This document shows, piece after piece, positions 1-10,000 of a DNA stretch of 64,000 nt. Both the position numbers and the translations under genes were made by a program. The DNA is taken from assembly GCA_003215435.1 (NCBI GenBank), contig QCKJ01000003.1, positions 124,001 to 188,000 on the forward strand, written 5' to 3'. Position 1 is the first letter of the stretch, and every line of letters begins with the position of its first letter. Source of the stretch: Prochlorococcus sp. AG-409-M05 (GTDB taxonomy: Bacteria > Cyanobacteriota > Cyanobacteriia > PCC-6307 > Cyanobiaceae). Below the pieces are notes generated by a model that was not told the origin of the DNA, ran no database searches, and was given only the letters and a program-made list of their open reading frames with translations.

Positions 1-747
1 TTGAGAGACTTGGGTAGCCATAGAAGACATCAAGGAATCATAAAAATGGCGTCGTTCTTCTTGAGTGCTAACTGAATTAACCTCAGCCCAATCAGCTGTA
101 CAAATATGTGCTGAAAAAAACTTATCACTCATCAACAAGCCTGAATTTGACTCAAAAACTAAAAGTCCACCAGGCCATCGAGGTGTCGGAACAGGAAGAA
201 GTCCTAATTGATGAGCAAAACTCTTTAAAAGTAGTTCTTCTTGCCTAATGACTCTGATAAGCGGCAGCGATGGAGAAGATTGCTGAGTCCTTTCTTCATT
301 GTGAGATAAAGGAGGTCTAGATTGTATCCATAGATCCTTAATTAACTTAGCTCCTGGATTAGAGCTAATAAGCTCCATAAAAGGGTATATATAAGCCAAG
401 CGTCTAAGGAGTTCGACTCGATTAGGATTGACATGGCCTACAACCACCTTCAATCTAGTAGTAGCCTTTGGTAACGCCTTGGCTAAAGCAGGTAAAAAAA
501 CATCACCATATATATCTCCTGGCGGATGAACTAAAACCACATCCTTTGAAGCATTCTCAGATGTATCTGAATCGAAAAAAAGAAAACTATTATCAGTACT
601 ACCTCGTTCTAAGGCATATTCCAATTCAAAACGAGTACGTTCTGAACTAAGTCCTCGTAGGCATATCAACCCTGGATGAACCGGTATACTAACTACATCA
701 AGCCGAGTTGATTGGTCAGTGGATTGTTGAAAAAAAGGAATCTTCAT
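1..747 (-). CDS. flv1: Diflavin flavoprotein, Flv1-like, partial (C-terminus beyond window)
   Basis: The visible 249 codons are the N-terminal metallo-beta-lactamase-like domain of a flavodiiron protein; the flavodoxin and flavin-reductase domains lie outside the window. The start ATG overlaps the stop of the upstream paralogue (TAATG), so the two are translationally coupled. Where the neighbour has the diiron signature HTEPDH, this protein reads HVNPNR, and the later HWPD motif is RWPG, so several iron ligands are replaced. In cyanobacteria Flv1 and Flv2 lack canonical ligands and pair with Flv3 or Flv4; Flv1/Flv3 reduces O2 to water downstream of photosystem I. Assignment as the Flv1 partner is inferred from ligand loss plus adjacency. 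Confidence 0.85.
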   Translation of the reverse strand, partial: MKIPFFQQSTDQSTRLDVVSIPVHPGLICLRGLSSERTRFELEYALERGSTDNSFLFFDSDTSENASKDVVLVHPPGDIYGDVFLPALAKALPKATTRLKVVVGHVNPNRVELLRRLAYIYPFMELISSNPGAKLIKDLWIQSRPPLSHNEERTQQSSPSLPLIRVIRQEELLLKSFAHQLGLLPVPTPRWPGGLLVFESNSGLLMSDKFFSAHICTADWAEVNSVSTQEERRHFYDSLMSSMATQVSQ

Positions 748-2501
748 TAATAATGGTTACCTACCTTACGATGATGAACAGCTGTTCTGGCTTCTGGATC
801 AGCAACGTTTCCCTGTTCAACAACGGCATAAATAATCCAATGGTCCGGACCCTCTAGCCTCTGTTCAACTCGACAACTCAAAAAAGCCAAAGCTTCAGTC
901 AGAACTGGTCCACCTTTAGCAAGGTTGTCAAGAATACTCAGTCCCTCAAAACGATCCGCACCAGGGGCAAATCGTTTCAAAAAATGCCTTAACAAGGGTT
1001 GGTAATTATCCTCTTTCAAAATATTCAATACAAAGTGATCACCAACTTGCATTAATCCCTCTATTGCCCGGTCCTTGGCTACTGCAACAGTTAAGCCGGG
1101 TGGTTTAAAACTAGCTTGTGTTACCCAACTAGCAACCATGGCACTTCGGCGTTGATCTCCCTTTTCCCCTTGACTCGCTGTCACGATATACAGACCTCCG
1201 CTAATACGTCCAAGAGCCTTATCTAAATCACCATCTAAACTTTTCATGGTCGCTATGGTTTTCTTTCGATTTAACAGTTGTCCAAGATCTGTTCCCGCTT
1301 CTTCAAATCGCTGATAAGTCATTGAATCCGGTGATTGACGAACTCTTAGAGGGCCAAAGGCTTCTTTCTCAGAGATATTTCGTAATTGATTCGCGACTGA
1401 ATCAATTGGCTCATCATTGCCGCCATATGCATCATAAGTTGACAACCATTGTTTAGAATTCAATGCAGCAAGCATAGTTCCTATCGATGCCTGTAAATCT
1501 GTTTCAGGATTAACGGGCCACGTTGGAACAACAACTGCATTAGCATCACCAAGCAAAGCACTTAACTCTTGATCATCAGATGCCCGTAGGTCTACCAATT
1601 GAACTTGCGCCTCTGCCTTCCCAATACCATGAGCCAAAGCTTGACTGAGTCGGTCACTAAAACCATATTGACTGATATAGCAAACAGCAACATAACTATT
1701 ACCTTTACTACGTTGACTACTCCAATCTCGATAACTATCAACCCAGTGCGTCAAATGATCTCGTAATAAAGGTCCATGGCCTACAGCAATAGTATTTATC
1801 TTTGGCAACCCATCAATTCGCTTCAAAGCTTGCAAAACACTTCTTGAATTAGGCCCCATTAAACAGTCATAATAAAAGCGAAAGTCTGGTGCAATTGCAT
1901 CGTAAGAAGTATCAAAAAGATCGTTAGAGCAATAATGTAAACCAAATGCATCGCATGTATAGAGGATGCCTGTGCCATGGTCATATGAAAAAATTGTGTC
2001 AGGCCAATGCAAATTAGGAGCACTTATAAACTCGAAAGAATGAGAGATACCGGATGATTTGTTGATACCTAAATCCAACTGATCACCACTTTTAACTGGT
2101 CTCGATCTAAAAGAACGATGAACTTGATCTTGCAAAAACTTAATGGCAACCTTAGATGCAATGATTTCAATTCCTGGATTGAGATCAAGCAAATCTCCAA
2201 TCAGGCCTGAATGGTCTGGTTCGGTATGGCTAACAATTAAAAAATCAATTTCCAAAGGATCAATTTGCTCTTTCAATAATGACAGCCAAGTGTCTTTAAA
2301 CTTGCTATGGCTTGTGTCAATAACTGCTACCTGAGCTCCTCTAATGAGAAAACTGTTGTAGGTAGTCCCATTTCGTAAACCAAACTCAATATCAAACCTA
2401 CTTCGATCCCAATCAAGAGAGCGAATTGCAGTTGTATCAATCGCGAGACCTTCGCATTGAAGCGACAAGTTTGAATCGTGGGAAATGGGTGAAGCGCCCA
2501 T
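747..2501 (-). CDS. flv3: Diflavin flavoprotein, Flv3-like, O2-reducing
   Basis: Three domains are visible in order: an N-terminal metallo-beta-lactamase-like diiron domain with the full ligand set (HTEPDH, HWPD, CDAFG, VGHGP), a flavodoxin-like domain beginning near VAVCYISQYGFSD, and a C-terminal flavin-reductase domain (GRISGGLYIVTA). This matches the about 570-600 residue cyanobacterial flavodiiron proteins that transfer electrons from NAD(P)H or ferredoxin to O2 without making reactive oxygen. ATG at 2501 is preferred; an in-frame TTG lies five codons upstream at 2516 directly after a stop codon. The gene is followed by its Flv1-like partner with overlapping stop and start. Canonical ligands indicate the Flv3 (or Flv4) type rather than Flv1/2. 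Confidence 0.92.
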   Translation of the reverse strand: MGASPISHDSNLSLQCEGLAIDTTAIRSLDWDRSRFDIEFGLRNGTTYNSFLIRGAQVAVIDTSHSKFKDTWLSLLKEQIDPLEIDFLIVSHTEPDHSGLIGDLLDLNPGIEIIASKVAIKFLQDQVHRSFRSRPVKSGDQLDLGINKSSGISHSFEFISAPNLHWPDTIFSYDHGTGILYTCDAFGLHYCSNDLFDTSYDAIAPDFRFYYDCLMGPNSRSVLQALKRIDGLPKINTIAVGHGPLLRDHLTHWVDSYRDWSSQRSKGNSYVAVCYISQYGFSDRLSQALAHGIGKAEAQVQLVDLRASDDQELSALLGDANAVVVPTWPVNPETDLQASIGTMLAALNSKQWLSTYDAYGGNDEPIDSVANQLRNISEKEAFGPLRVRQSPDSMTYQRFEEAGTDLGQLLNRKKTIATMKSLDGDLDKALGRISGGLYIVTASQGEKGDQRRSAMVASWVTQASFKPPGLTVAVAKDRAIEGLMQVGDHFVLNILKEDNYQPLLRHFLKRFAPGADRFEGLSILDNLAKGGPVLTEALAFLSCRVEQRLEGPDHWIIYAVVEQGNVADPEARTAVHHRKVGNHY

Positions 2502-2560
2502 TAATGACTTGTTCAACTAACTAGACTCTAGGGATAAGTTGGGTAGCACTGCGTAATTAG

Positions 2561-3931
2561 TCACGAGTAAGCAAGGTTGGGGAGCCAATTAACCAGTCCT
2601 GGAAAGGAAATTATTATTAGTAACACGAATACTTGCAAAGCAACAAAGGGCAAAGCTCCTCTATAAATTTCACGCGTACTAATTTCAGTAGGAGCGACAC
2701 CGCGCAAATAAAATAAAGCAAAGCCAAAGGGTGGAGTAAGAAATGAAGTTTGCAAATTTGCACCTATCACTACACCTAACCAGAGCAAGGCATCAACGCC
2801 TAGCAATTCTCGAGCAGCTGGAAGTAAAAGAGGTACAACAATAAAAGCTATTTCAAAGAAATCTATAAAAAATCCCAATAAAAAAATAGTAAGCATGCTT
2901 ACGGCGAGAAAGCCAAATCTTCCTCCAGGAATATTGAGCAAAAAATCTGCAATTAATTGATCCCCACCAACACCTCTAAAAACCAAACTAAATGCTGTTG
3001 AACCAATCAAAATCGCCATAACCATTGACGTAGTTCGCAATGTCTCATCACACACCCTTGTCAAAGACTTGCGACTAAAGCCACCGTTAAAAAAGGCTAG
3101 TGCCATTGCCCCAATAGCACCTAAAGTTCCTGCTTCAGTTGGAGTTGCTACCCCAAAAAAGATACTTCCAAGGACTAAGAAAATTAAGCCTAATGGAGGA
3201 AGCATTACACGAACTAATTTGACTAATTGCAAAGGAGCCAAGTTATTAGGTCTCTGCTGAGGTGCAAGGGAGGGTCTAAAAGCACTAATACCAACTACAT
3301 AAGCCGCAAACGTGAATGCCATTAACAATCCAGGAATCAAAGAGCCAAGAAATAAATCTCCTACTGAAATACCTAGCTGATCTCCAAGCACAACCAGAAC
3401 AATGCTTGGAGGAATAATTTGACCGAGTGTTCCAGAAGCTGCAATCACACCTGTCGCAAGAGATCGGTCATAACCTGCGCGAAGCATGGATGGCAAAGAA
3501 ATCAGTCCCATTGTCGTCACAGTGGCAGCCACTACTCCAGTAGTCGCTGCCAACAAAGAGCCCACAAGAACGACAGCAAGAGCAAGTCCACCACGAATTC
3601 TCCCAAGCAGTCTTGCCATACTCTCAAGTAAACGCTCTGCAATTCCCGAGGTCTCAAGCATTGCCCCCATAAACACAAAAGCAGGTATCGCTAATAAAGT
3701 GAAATTCGACATGATTCCAAAAATTCGCTGAGGAAGAGCTGTAAGAAACAAAGGCTCAAAAACCCCAAGAAAAATCCCAAGCAGTGCAAAAAAGACAGCA
3801 ATGCCACCTAAACAAAAAGCAACCGGATAACCACTCAATAGGGCTATAACTAGCCCTATAAACATTCCTGGACCTAAGAGGACTGAGAAGTCGAAGCTAA
3901 GAACATATCCAAGTAAATTAATCTCTATCAA
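2561..3931 (-). CDS. dctM: TRAP transporter large membrane subunit (DctM type)
   Basis: A 456-residue, strongly hydrophobic protein with about a dozen predicted membrane segments, typical of the ion-coupled DctM translocation subunit of tripartite ATP-independent periplasmic transporters. Conserved stretches include LLAIPAFVFMGAMLE near the first third and SFLTPPFGFALFYLRG near the end. The start is a TTG that overlaps the upstream dctQ stop by four bases (TTGA). It is the last gene of dctP-dctQ-dctM and would move a 2-oxoacid or related organic acid inward with Na+. The substrate is inferred from the receptor, not from this protein. Confidence 0.93.
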   Translation of the reverse strand: MIEINLLGYVLSFDFSVLLGPGMFIGLVIALLSGYPVAFCLGGIAVFFALLGIFLGVFEPLFLTALPQRIFGIMSNFTLLAIPAFVFMGAMLETSGIAERLLESMARLLGRIRGGLALAVVLVGSLLAATTGVVAATVTTMGLISLPSMLRAGYDRSLATGVIAASGTLGQIIPPSIVLVVLGDQLGISVGDLFLGSLIPGLLMAFTFAAYVVGISAFRPSLAPQQRPNNLAPLQLVKLVRVMLPPLGLIFLVLGSIFFGVATPTEAGTLGAIGAMALAFFNGGFSRKSLTRVCDETLRTTSMVMAILIGSTAFSLVFRGVGGDQLIADFLLNIPGGRFGFLAVSMLTIFLLGFFIDFFEIAFIVVPLLLPAARELLGVDALLWLGVVIGANLQTSFLTPPFGFALFYLRGVAPTEISTREIYRGALPFVALQVFVLLIIISFPGLVNWLPNLAYS

Positions 3932-4500
3932 GATTCTTCTCCTGAACTATCTTCATGTATTAACTCTTGAAAAGATAAGCTCTTAAGAGCAAACCAACTT
4001 CTAATCGCTTTTGAAATTCCCTGTAAAGAAAGAAAGAAAAAGCCAACTGGAATAAGAGATTTTATCCAATAACGAGGTAAACCATCAGGGTCAGGAGAAA
4101 GTTCATTAATAGTCCAAGAATGAATTGCGGGTCCAAGCGAAATCAACATTACCCCGAGTGCAAAAGGTAAAAGCAAAAACACTGTGCCAAGAAATTCGGC
4201 CCTGGTCTTAGCTTTTAATGACCATCGATTTTGTAAAACATCTACTCGAACATGATTATTACGTTGGAGTGTCCAACTTAATCCCAATAAAAAAACAAAG
4301 TCAAAAAAATACCATTGCCCTTCTATTAATCCGTTAGAGCTGAGATTCATACCAATTACGACTCCCAAATACCTCCCAACCACATTCCAAAGGCCTAGCC
4401 CCAGCATTAGGAGAACTGACCAGCGAGCTAAAACGGCTACTACTCTTGTACAACTATCTATCCGATCAGCTATTACCAGCCATCGATTGCTTTGTCTCAT
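3928..4500 (-). CDS. dctQ: TRAP transporter small membrane subunit (DctQ type)
   Basis: A 190-residue protein with four hydrophobic segments, including the region with WYFFDFVFLLGLSWTLQRNNHVRVDVL; the NNHVRVD portion is the usual DctQ signature before the third helix. DctQ subunits pair with DctM in the cytoplasmic membrane. ATG start lies two bases after the dctP stop, and the end overlaps dctM by four bases, so the three genes look like one transcription and translation unit. The C-terminus is slightly extended and acidic. Confidence 0.9.
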   Translation of the reverse strand: MRQSNRWLVIADRIDSCTRVVAVLARWSVLLMLGLGLWNVVGRYLGVVIGMNLSSNGLIEGQWYFFDFVFLLGLSWTLQRNNHVRVDVLQNRWSLKAKTRAEFLGTVFLLLPFALGVMLISLGPAIHSWTINELSPDPDGLPRYWIKSLIPVGFFFLSLQGISKAIRSWFALKSLSFQELIHEDSSGEES

Positions 4501-4502
4501 CC

Positions 4503-5615
4503 TTATTTGTTGTAGCTGTAATTCGCAAAGGAAAATTCATTCACTCTATTCCAGGCATATACCTCTTCACGGAATATTTGCCATTCTCTAAACAATGCAC
4601 GAAAGTCATTATCAGTATTAGCAATGTCTGAATAAATCTGAAATGCAGCTTCTTGAGCTGCCTGAAGAATTTGGTCATCATATGGAACCAATTGAGTGCC
4701 ACCTCTGAGAAGCCTCTGCAATGCAGAGCCATTCAGATTGTCATAACGATTAAGCATTGAAAGGTTTGCCTCATAACAAGCAGTTTTAAAGATCTCTTGG
4801 TACTCACTAGGCAATTTATTCCACGCACGCTGATTCACTAATGCAGTTAGCGTTGGTCCAGGTTCCCACCAGCCTGGATAATAATAAAAGCTCGCTGCAC
4901 GTGAGAGCCCTAATTTTTCATCGTCGTAGGGACCAGTCCACTCCGCTGCATCTATGGCACCTCGATCAAGCGCTAAATATATTTCACCCCCTGGAAGGAC
5001 TTGAACATTCACTCCAAGTTGAGCCATTACCTTTCCTCCTAAGCCAGGGATACGCATCTTTAAACCCTGGAGTGAATTCAGACCTTGAAGTTTGCGTTTG
5101 AACCAGCCCCCCATTTGGGCACCTGTATTACCTGCAGGAAAACTAAAAACACCAAAATCTGCATAAACCGCATTTAATAATTCATTCCCTCCTCCTTCAT
5201 ATAACCAAGCATTTTGCTGCTGAGCACTTAACCCAAAAGGAACCGAAGTGCCAAAGGCGAAAGCAGGGTTTTTCCCAATGTAGTAATAACTTGCACTATG
5301 ACCACACTCAACAGAACCAGCTTGGACTGCATCTAAAACCTCGAGTCCTGGAACAATTTCACCTGCTGCATAAGGCTTTATCTCAAAATTCCCACCACTT
5401 AATGCTTTAACACGTTGGCTTATGGTTTCAGCACCCCCATAAATAGTATCCAACGAATGAGGCCAACTAGTTGCCATCCTCCAAAGTATTTTGGGATTTG
5501 TGTTTACTGCGCTCGCATCCTCCTCTCGCCGGATTGTGCAAGAGCTTAAATAGCTAGCACCTAAAGCAGCAGTAAGCGCTGTTGCGCCTGTACCTAATAA
5601 CTTGCGACGTTGCAT
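4503..5615 (-). CDS. dctP: TRAP transporter solute-binding protein, TakP-like (organic/2-oxo acids)
   Basis: A 370-residue periplasmic receptor of the DctP family. The N-terminus has a twin-arginine pair (QRRKLLG), a hydrophobic stretch and then a lipobox-like LSSC with Cys26, so export by Tat or Sec followed by lipid anchoring is plausible. The mature part begins with WRMATSWPHSLDTIYGGAE, followed by GEIVPGLEVLDAVQAG and AAEWTGPYDDEKLGL, features shared with Rhodobacter TakP (a 2-oxoacid and Na+ binder) and the so-called mannitol/chloroaromatic group. It heads dctPQM. Substrate identity is inferred only; amino-acid-like or lactate ligands are possible alternatives. Confidence 0.92.
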   Translation of the reverse strand: MQRRKLLGTGATALTAALGASYLSSCTIRREEDASAVNTNPKILWRMATSWPHSLDTIYGGAETISQRVKALSGGNFEIKPYAAGEIVPGLEVLDAVQAGSVECGHSASYYYIGKNPAFAFGTSVPFGLSAQQQNAWLYEGGGNELLNAVYADFGVFSFPAGNTGAQMGGWFKRKLQGLNSLQGLKMRIPGLGGKVMAQLGVNVQVLPGGEIYLALDRGAIDAAEWTGPYDDEKLGLSRAASFYYYPGWWEPGPTLTALVNQRAWNKLPSEYQEIFKTACYEANLSMLNRYDNLNGSALQRLLRGGTQLVPYDDQILQAAQEAAFQIYSDIANTDNDFRALFREWQIFREEVYAWNRVNEFSFANYSYNK

Positions 5616-5689
5616 GGGGTAAAAACAAAGAAAAAGATGAAGCTAAATCCGAGAAAATGCCGATAGTTAATAATAATTTGGTTAATTAA

Positions 5690-6166
5690 CTATATAAAGT
5701 CCCAGTTAGAAAACGATGCTGCTTGACCTAAAGCATCCCCATTTTCATTCCAGATTGTCCAAATCAGAGCATTGTAAATTAAAAATTTTCGACCAAGACG
5801 ATCCACGCGAATACCTGAATAACCAACTGCCGACCCCCTTCGCAAAGCATTCTCTAAAACAAAGGCCCTGCTTTTACGCTGGTCCACTGGTGCAGTAAGG
5901 CAAGAAGGCTTTCCAACCAGTTGATCCCATTTACAGGCCCATAATTGCAATGCAGAGGAATTTGCATAATTAATTAGATTCTCTTGGCTACTATCATGAG
6001 CCATAACAGGATTACTAAAGGCAAAAAGTTCTTGGCTTAACAGTCTCAAAGAAGATTGCGACTTTTCAACTGACAACAAATGATGGCCAAAAGCTTGTCT
6101 ATAAGAAACAAGAAGACAAGCGACAAATCGCATTTTCTCTGGTCTTAACCAAGGAGGGTCACTCAC
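5690..6166 (-). CDS. MEKHLA-domain (PAS-like) protein
   Basis: A 158-residue stand-alone MEKHLA domain. Recognisable motifs are NPVMAHDS, INYANSSALQLW, the YSGIRVDRLGRKF segment and the terminal ALGQAASFSNW. MEKHLA domains resemble PAS sensor folds and are known at the C-terminus of plant HD-ZIP III regulators and as free bacterial proteins; no enzymatic activity is established. The start is GTG inside the last codons of the SWIM gene (8-base overlap), so it is translationally coupled to the SNF2/SWIM pair. A sensory or regulatory role for the helicase module is speculation from that coupling. The ligand is unknown. Confidence 0.85.
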   Translation of the reverse strand: MSDPPWLRPEKMRFVACLLVSYRQAFGHHLLSVEKSQSSLRLLSQELFAFSNPVMAHDSSQENLINYANSSALQLWACKWDQLVGKPSCLTAPVDQRKSRAFVLENALRRGSAVGYSGIRVDRLGRKFLIYNALIWTIWNENGDALGQAASFSNWDFI

Positions 6167-7061
6167 CTGCTGCCATCGCTTGAATCATGGCCTGTTGAGC
6201 CAACTTTTGCGACTGATCACGTAAATGAGACAAGAAATTTTGCTTGGCTTCTGGAAATCTTGGTTCCTCTGCCAATGGCAGTTCCCCAGCAATGTCAAGA
6301 CCTGTTTCACCTTCTAGTGCAGGTGTTATAACGACCAGATCAGCATCCAAATTTGCTTCATAACGCCACCATAAACTTGGATCAAGTACCGCCGGATGAG
6401 GCGCAACAGCACTTTTAACACTAAAAGATGGTTGCTCTGAAATATTTATTTTTTCATTCAAGGAATCTGCAAGACCTGCTAAAACAACACGTCGTTGTTC
6501 TGCAAGATCTGCAAGCAATTTTGAGCGTGAACGGCCTCGCAATTGAAATAATACAAACGGGTCTTCACTAAAACGATCGCCCATAAGGAAATAAATAGCG
6601 CTGATATGTTTACAAGGATTTGCTTTATCTGGACAACTACATTCACTTCTAACTTCTTGTAACTTAAAAGGAAATAATCGTCGGCCGCTAGCAGCAAATG
6701 CTCTTTCAATATCAGCTGGCATAATTCCTGCTAACAATTGTGCCGACCAACGAGCTCTTTGAGTCAAAGCTTCTAAAACATATCCCCAGTCTTCATCATT
6801 AAGTACATCAAGCCATAACTTGACTTTATATGGGTCTTCCCCAGTTCCCTGTACCCTGGCATGAACCCGTCTTCCCTCAAATCGAATTGAGGTAACATTG
6901 CCTTCTCTTGCATAAGTCCACGCACGTTCAAGTCTTTTTTTAAACCGATAAGAATTAATAAGCTCCATCCATTGTTCAACCCACCAAGGCTGTTGACCTA
7001 AGCCCTCTTCTCCAAGAGCAGTTGTAATTTCTACATTGTTATTATTTTGTTGAGAAGTCAT
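6159..7061 (-). CDS. SWIM zinc-finger protein, partner of SNF2 helicase
   Basis: A 300-residue protein with a SWIM zinc finger at about residues 140-160: CSCPDKANPCKH, the CxC...CxH arrangement that binds zinc and is found in DNA- or protein-interacting proteins. The first 100 residues hold a region seen in SWIM proteins paired with helicases (ARVQGTGEDPYKVKLWLD). The gene follows the SNF2 helicase gene by 15 bases on the same strand; in many bacteria such SWIM proteins occur next to or fused with SNF2 ATPases, suggesting one complex that remodels protein-DNA contacts or aids transcription or repair. The exact role is unknown. Confidence 0.88.
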   Translation of the reverse strand: MTSQQNNNNVEITTALGEEGLGQQPWWVEQWMELINSYRFKKRLERAWTYAREGNVTSIRFEGRRVHARVQGTGEDPYKVKLWLDVLNDEDWGYVLEALTQRARWSAQLLAGIMPADIERAFAASGRRLFPFKLQEVRSECSCPDKANPCKHISAIYFLMGDRFSEDPFVLFQLRGRSRSKLLADLAEQRRVVLAGLADSLNEKINISEQPSFSVKSAVAPHPAVLDPSLWWRYEANLDADLVVITPALEGETGLDIAGELPLAEEPRFPEAKQNFLSHLRDQSQKLAQQAMIQAMAAGE

Positions 7062-7076
7062 ATATTTTGTCTCCGA

Positions 7077-10000
7077 TCAAGAATCATCTAGAGAAACTAA
7101 TTCACGTAATTGATCCACCCCAAGTCCACCTAGCCAATCTTCACCAGAGCCAATTATATCCTCAGCTAAACGAGACTTTTCACGAATCATTTGATCAATC
7201 TTTTCCTCGACTGAGCCACTAGTAATAAATTTATGAACCATCACGCGTTTATCTTGACCAATTCGATATGCCCTGTCAGTAGCTTGATTCTCCACTGCAG
7301 GGTTCCACCAACGGTCAACATGAAAAACATGACTTGCTCTAGTCAAGTTCAAACCAACTCCACCCGCTTTAAGTGACAAAAGAAATATTTGAGGACCTCT
7401 GGGATCCTCTTGAAATCGATCAACCAATGCTTGACGCTCTTTCTTAGTTGTACTGCCATGCAAAAATGGAACTTCAAAACGCCATCTCTTTTGCAAATAA
7501 GATTGTAAGAGGTGCCCCCACTCAGCAAACTGCGTAAAGAGCAAAGCCCTATCACCAGCATCAATAACCTCTTCCAGAATTTCTTCCAAACGTTGTAATT
7601 TAGCCGACCTAGAAATAAAACTCTCATCAATATCCCCTTGTTTTAAAGCTAAGGCAGGATGATTACAAATCTGTTTAAGGCGAGTAAGTAGTCCCAACAC
7701 TTTTCCATGTCGCTGACCTCTAGGGGAGCATGCAATAGCATCTAATGTATCTTCAACAGTTTTCTTATAAAGGCTCGATTGTTCTTGACTAAGACCAACC
7801 CACTCACTCAATTCAACTTTCTCAGGCAAATCAGAAATAATTGCTTTATCAGTTTTCAATCGTCTCAAAATAAATGGGCTTACTCTTGCTTTTAAATCTT
7901 TTAAAGAAGACATATCGCCATAGCGCTCTATAGGCATCCGATATCTTTGGCGGAAAAAATCTTCCTCACCTAAAACTCTTGGATTTAAAAAATCCATGAG
8001 GGCCCATAACTCACTTACTCGGTTCTCTACAGGTGTACCTGTTAAGGCAATTCTAAAGCGATTACTTTTTGTAGACATAGCCATTTCACGCGCTGCTTGG
8101 CTTTGTTTCGCACTTGGATTCTTTATTGCCTGCGCCTCATCTATAACAACACCTTGCCAATCTATTGTTTCCAGTAGTTCACTATCCCTTTGCAACAGTC
8201 CATAACTCGTCAATACAAGATCAACACCCTTCAATGCCTTTTGCAAGTCAGAAGTAGTCGACGGTCTTCGAGAACCATAATGCTCATAAACATTTAACTC
8301 CGGAGTAAATATCAAGGCTTCTCTTTTCCAATTAGTTAAAATCGAAGTTGGAGCAACTAACAAAGTCGCTCTCTTTAATTCATTCTCAACTTTTAAATGC
8401 TGAAGAAATGCAAGAAGTTGGATGGTTTTTCCCAAACCCATATCATCTGCCAAACATGCCCCTTGATCAAAGCGATGTAGAAAAGCCAACCAACCCAATC
8501 CTCTTTCTTGATATGGACGTAACTGCCCAATAAAGCCTTCAGGAGCTGGTAGTGGATCTGGTGCTTTTTGTTGATGATATTGCTCTAAAACACCTTGCAA
8601 TCTTGGGCCAGCTTCAAACTTATGAACTGGTAGTTTCTTCAACGTATCACCTTCGGTTGCTGTCAAGCGAAGGGCATCATCCAAACTCAGATCTTGATTT
8701 GCACTACAAAATTTTTCAGCATTTTTTAAATCATTCGGTCGTAATTCAATCCAAGCTCCTTTATGACGAACTAATGGACTTCTCTTACCTGCTAAACGCT
8801 CCAACTCCCTAAGGGTAAGGGTAACGCCTCCAATCATTAGTTCCCAATTCCAGTCAAGACTTTCCCCCAGAGTGAATCCTCGCGATCTCTGAGATAACTC
8901 TGCCTTAATTGCTAAACCCAATCGACTCGCTAGCCCGCCCGAGAGACTTAAAGGTAATTCCACCCCAACTCCTACATCACGCAATTGTGCCGAAGCTGTT
9001 CTCACCAGAACAAAAGCCTCAGCAGGAGTTAACTTCATGGATTCAGGAGTAGGACTGTCAAGTCCTCTTTCAATTGGAGGGAAAACAGTTAACGCTCTTC
9101 CCATACCTTCCAAAAGCACTTCTCCAGGGTGCTCAACACGTATTTCCCCAAGCTGAAGAATTGCAGAGCCAGCTGCCCAGGCCGACGACGCCGGCAACTT
9201 CAAAGTAGGGTCAGCCTCTGCCTGCAAAGCAAATCTCAACTCCCATAATTCCTCTTCCTCTAAAGGGGTAAAAAGTTCAAGACATGCACGTGCTGGAGCG
9301 ACGGTGCCAGCAACACCCTCTCGCCAGTGATTACTTGCCATTGCTAAGCGCTCAACCTCTTCATCCGCAAGAGCTAAGACTCCCGTATCTGAACCCAATG
9401 CCTCCTCCCACGCAGAAAGCATTGGATCAAGAGCCTTTGCTTTTGGTTCAAAATTCTTACGAATCTGTGCATCTACTAACTCCTCAAGTAAGTTGGCAAC
9501 TCGCAAACGACCACTTCTCGGCCTGCAAGAAGCAACAGGATTAGCCTCTCTCATTGCCTCTGGCCTCAATCGAGTCATGCGATTAGTTCGTCTACCCATA
9601 GGTTCACGCCAAGGGAGAGCACATGTCGCAACAAGAGGCAGTCTTGCAGCCAATTCCTCTAATCTTCTGCGATCATCCTCTCTATTCAGAAGCGGTACCC
9701 AACGTGCTCTATGTGGATAACCTTCTCCTTTACTTAATTCAACTTGTGGTAGCAAACGTCCACGAGCAATAATGCTCAAAGACCAACGCTGAAGATGGCT
9801 CCACCAACGCAATTCATCCCCTAAATCAAGGCATTTTCCAGAAAGGGGTAATTTAGAAAGCCATGTCGTAGCAGAGCAGGGTTCAACAGCTAATCCCTGA
9901 ACCTGCCAAGGCCACCATTCAGACTTTTTAGGAATAGGTTCACCTGCTTGTAGTGGCAACCCAGCCCAGGCGGGTTTACTTCCACCTTCTTCTACTTCTA

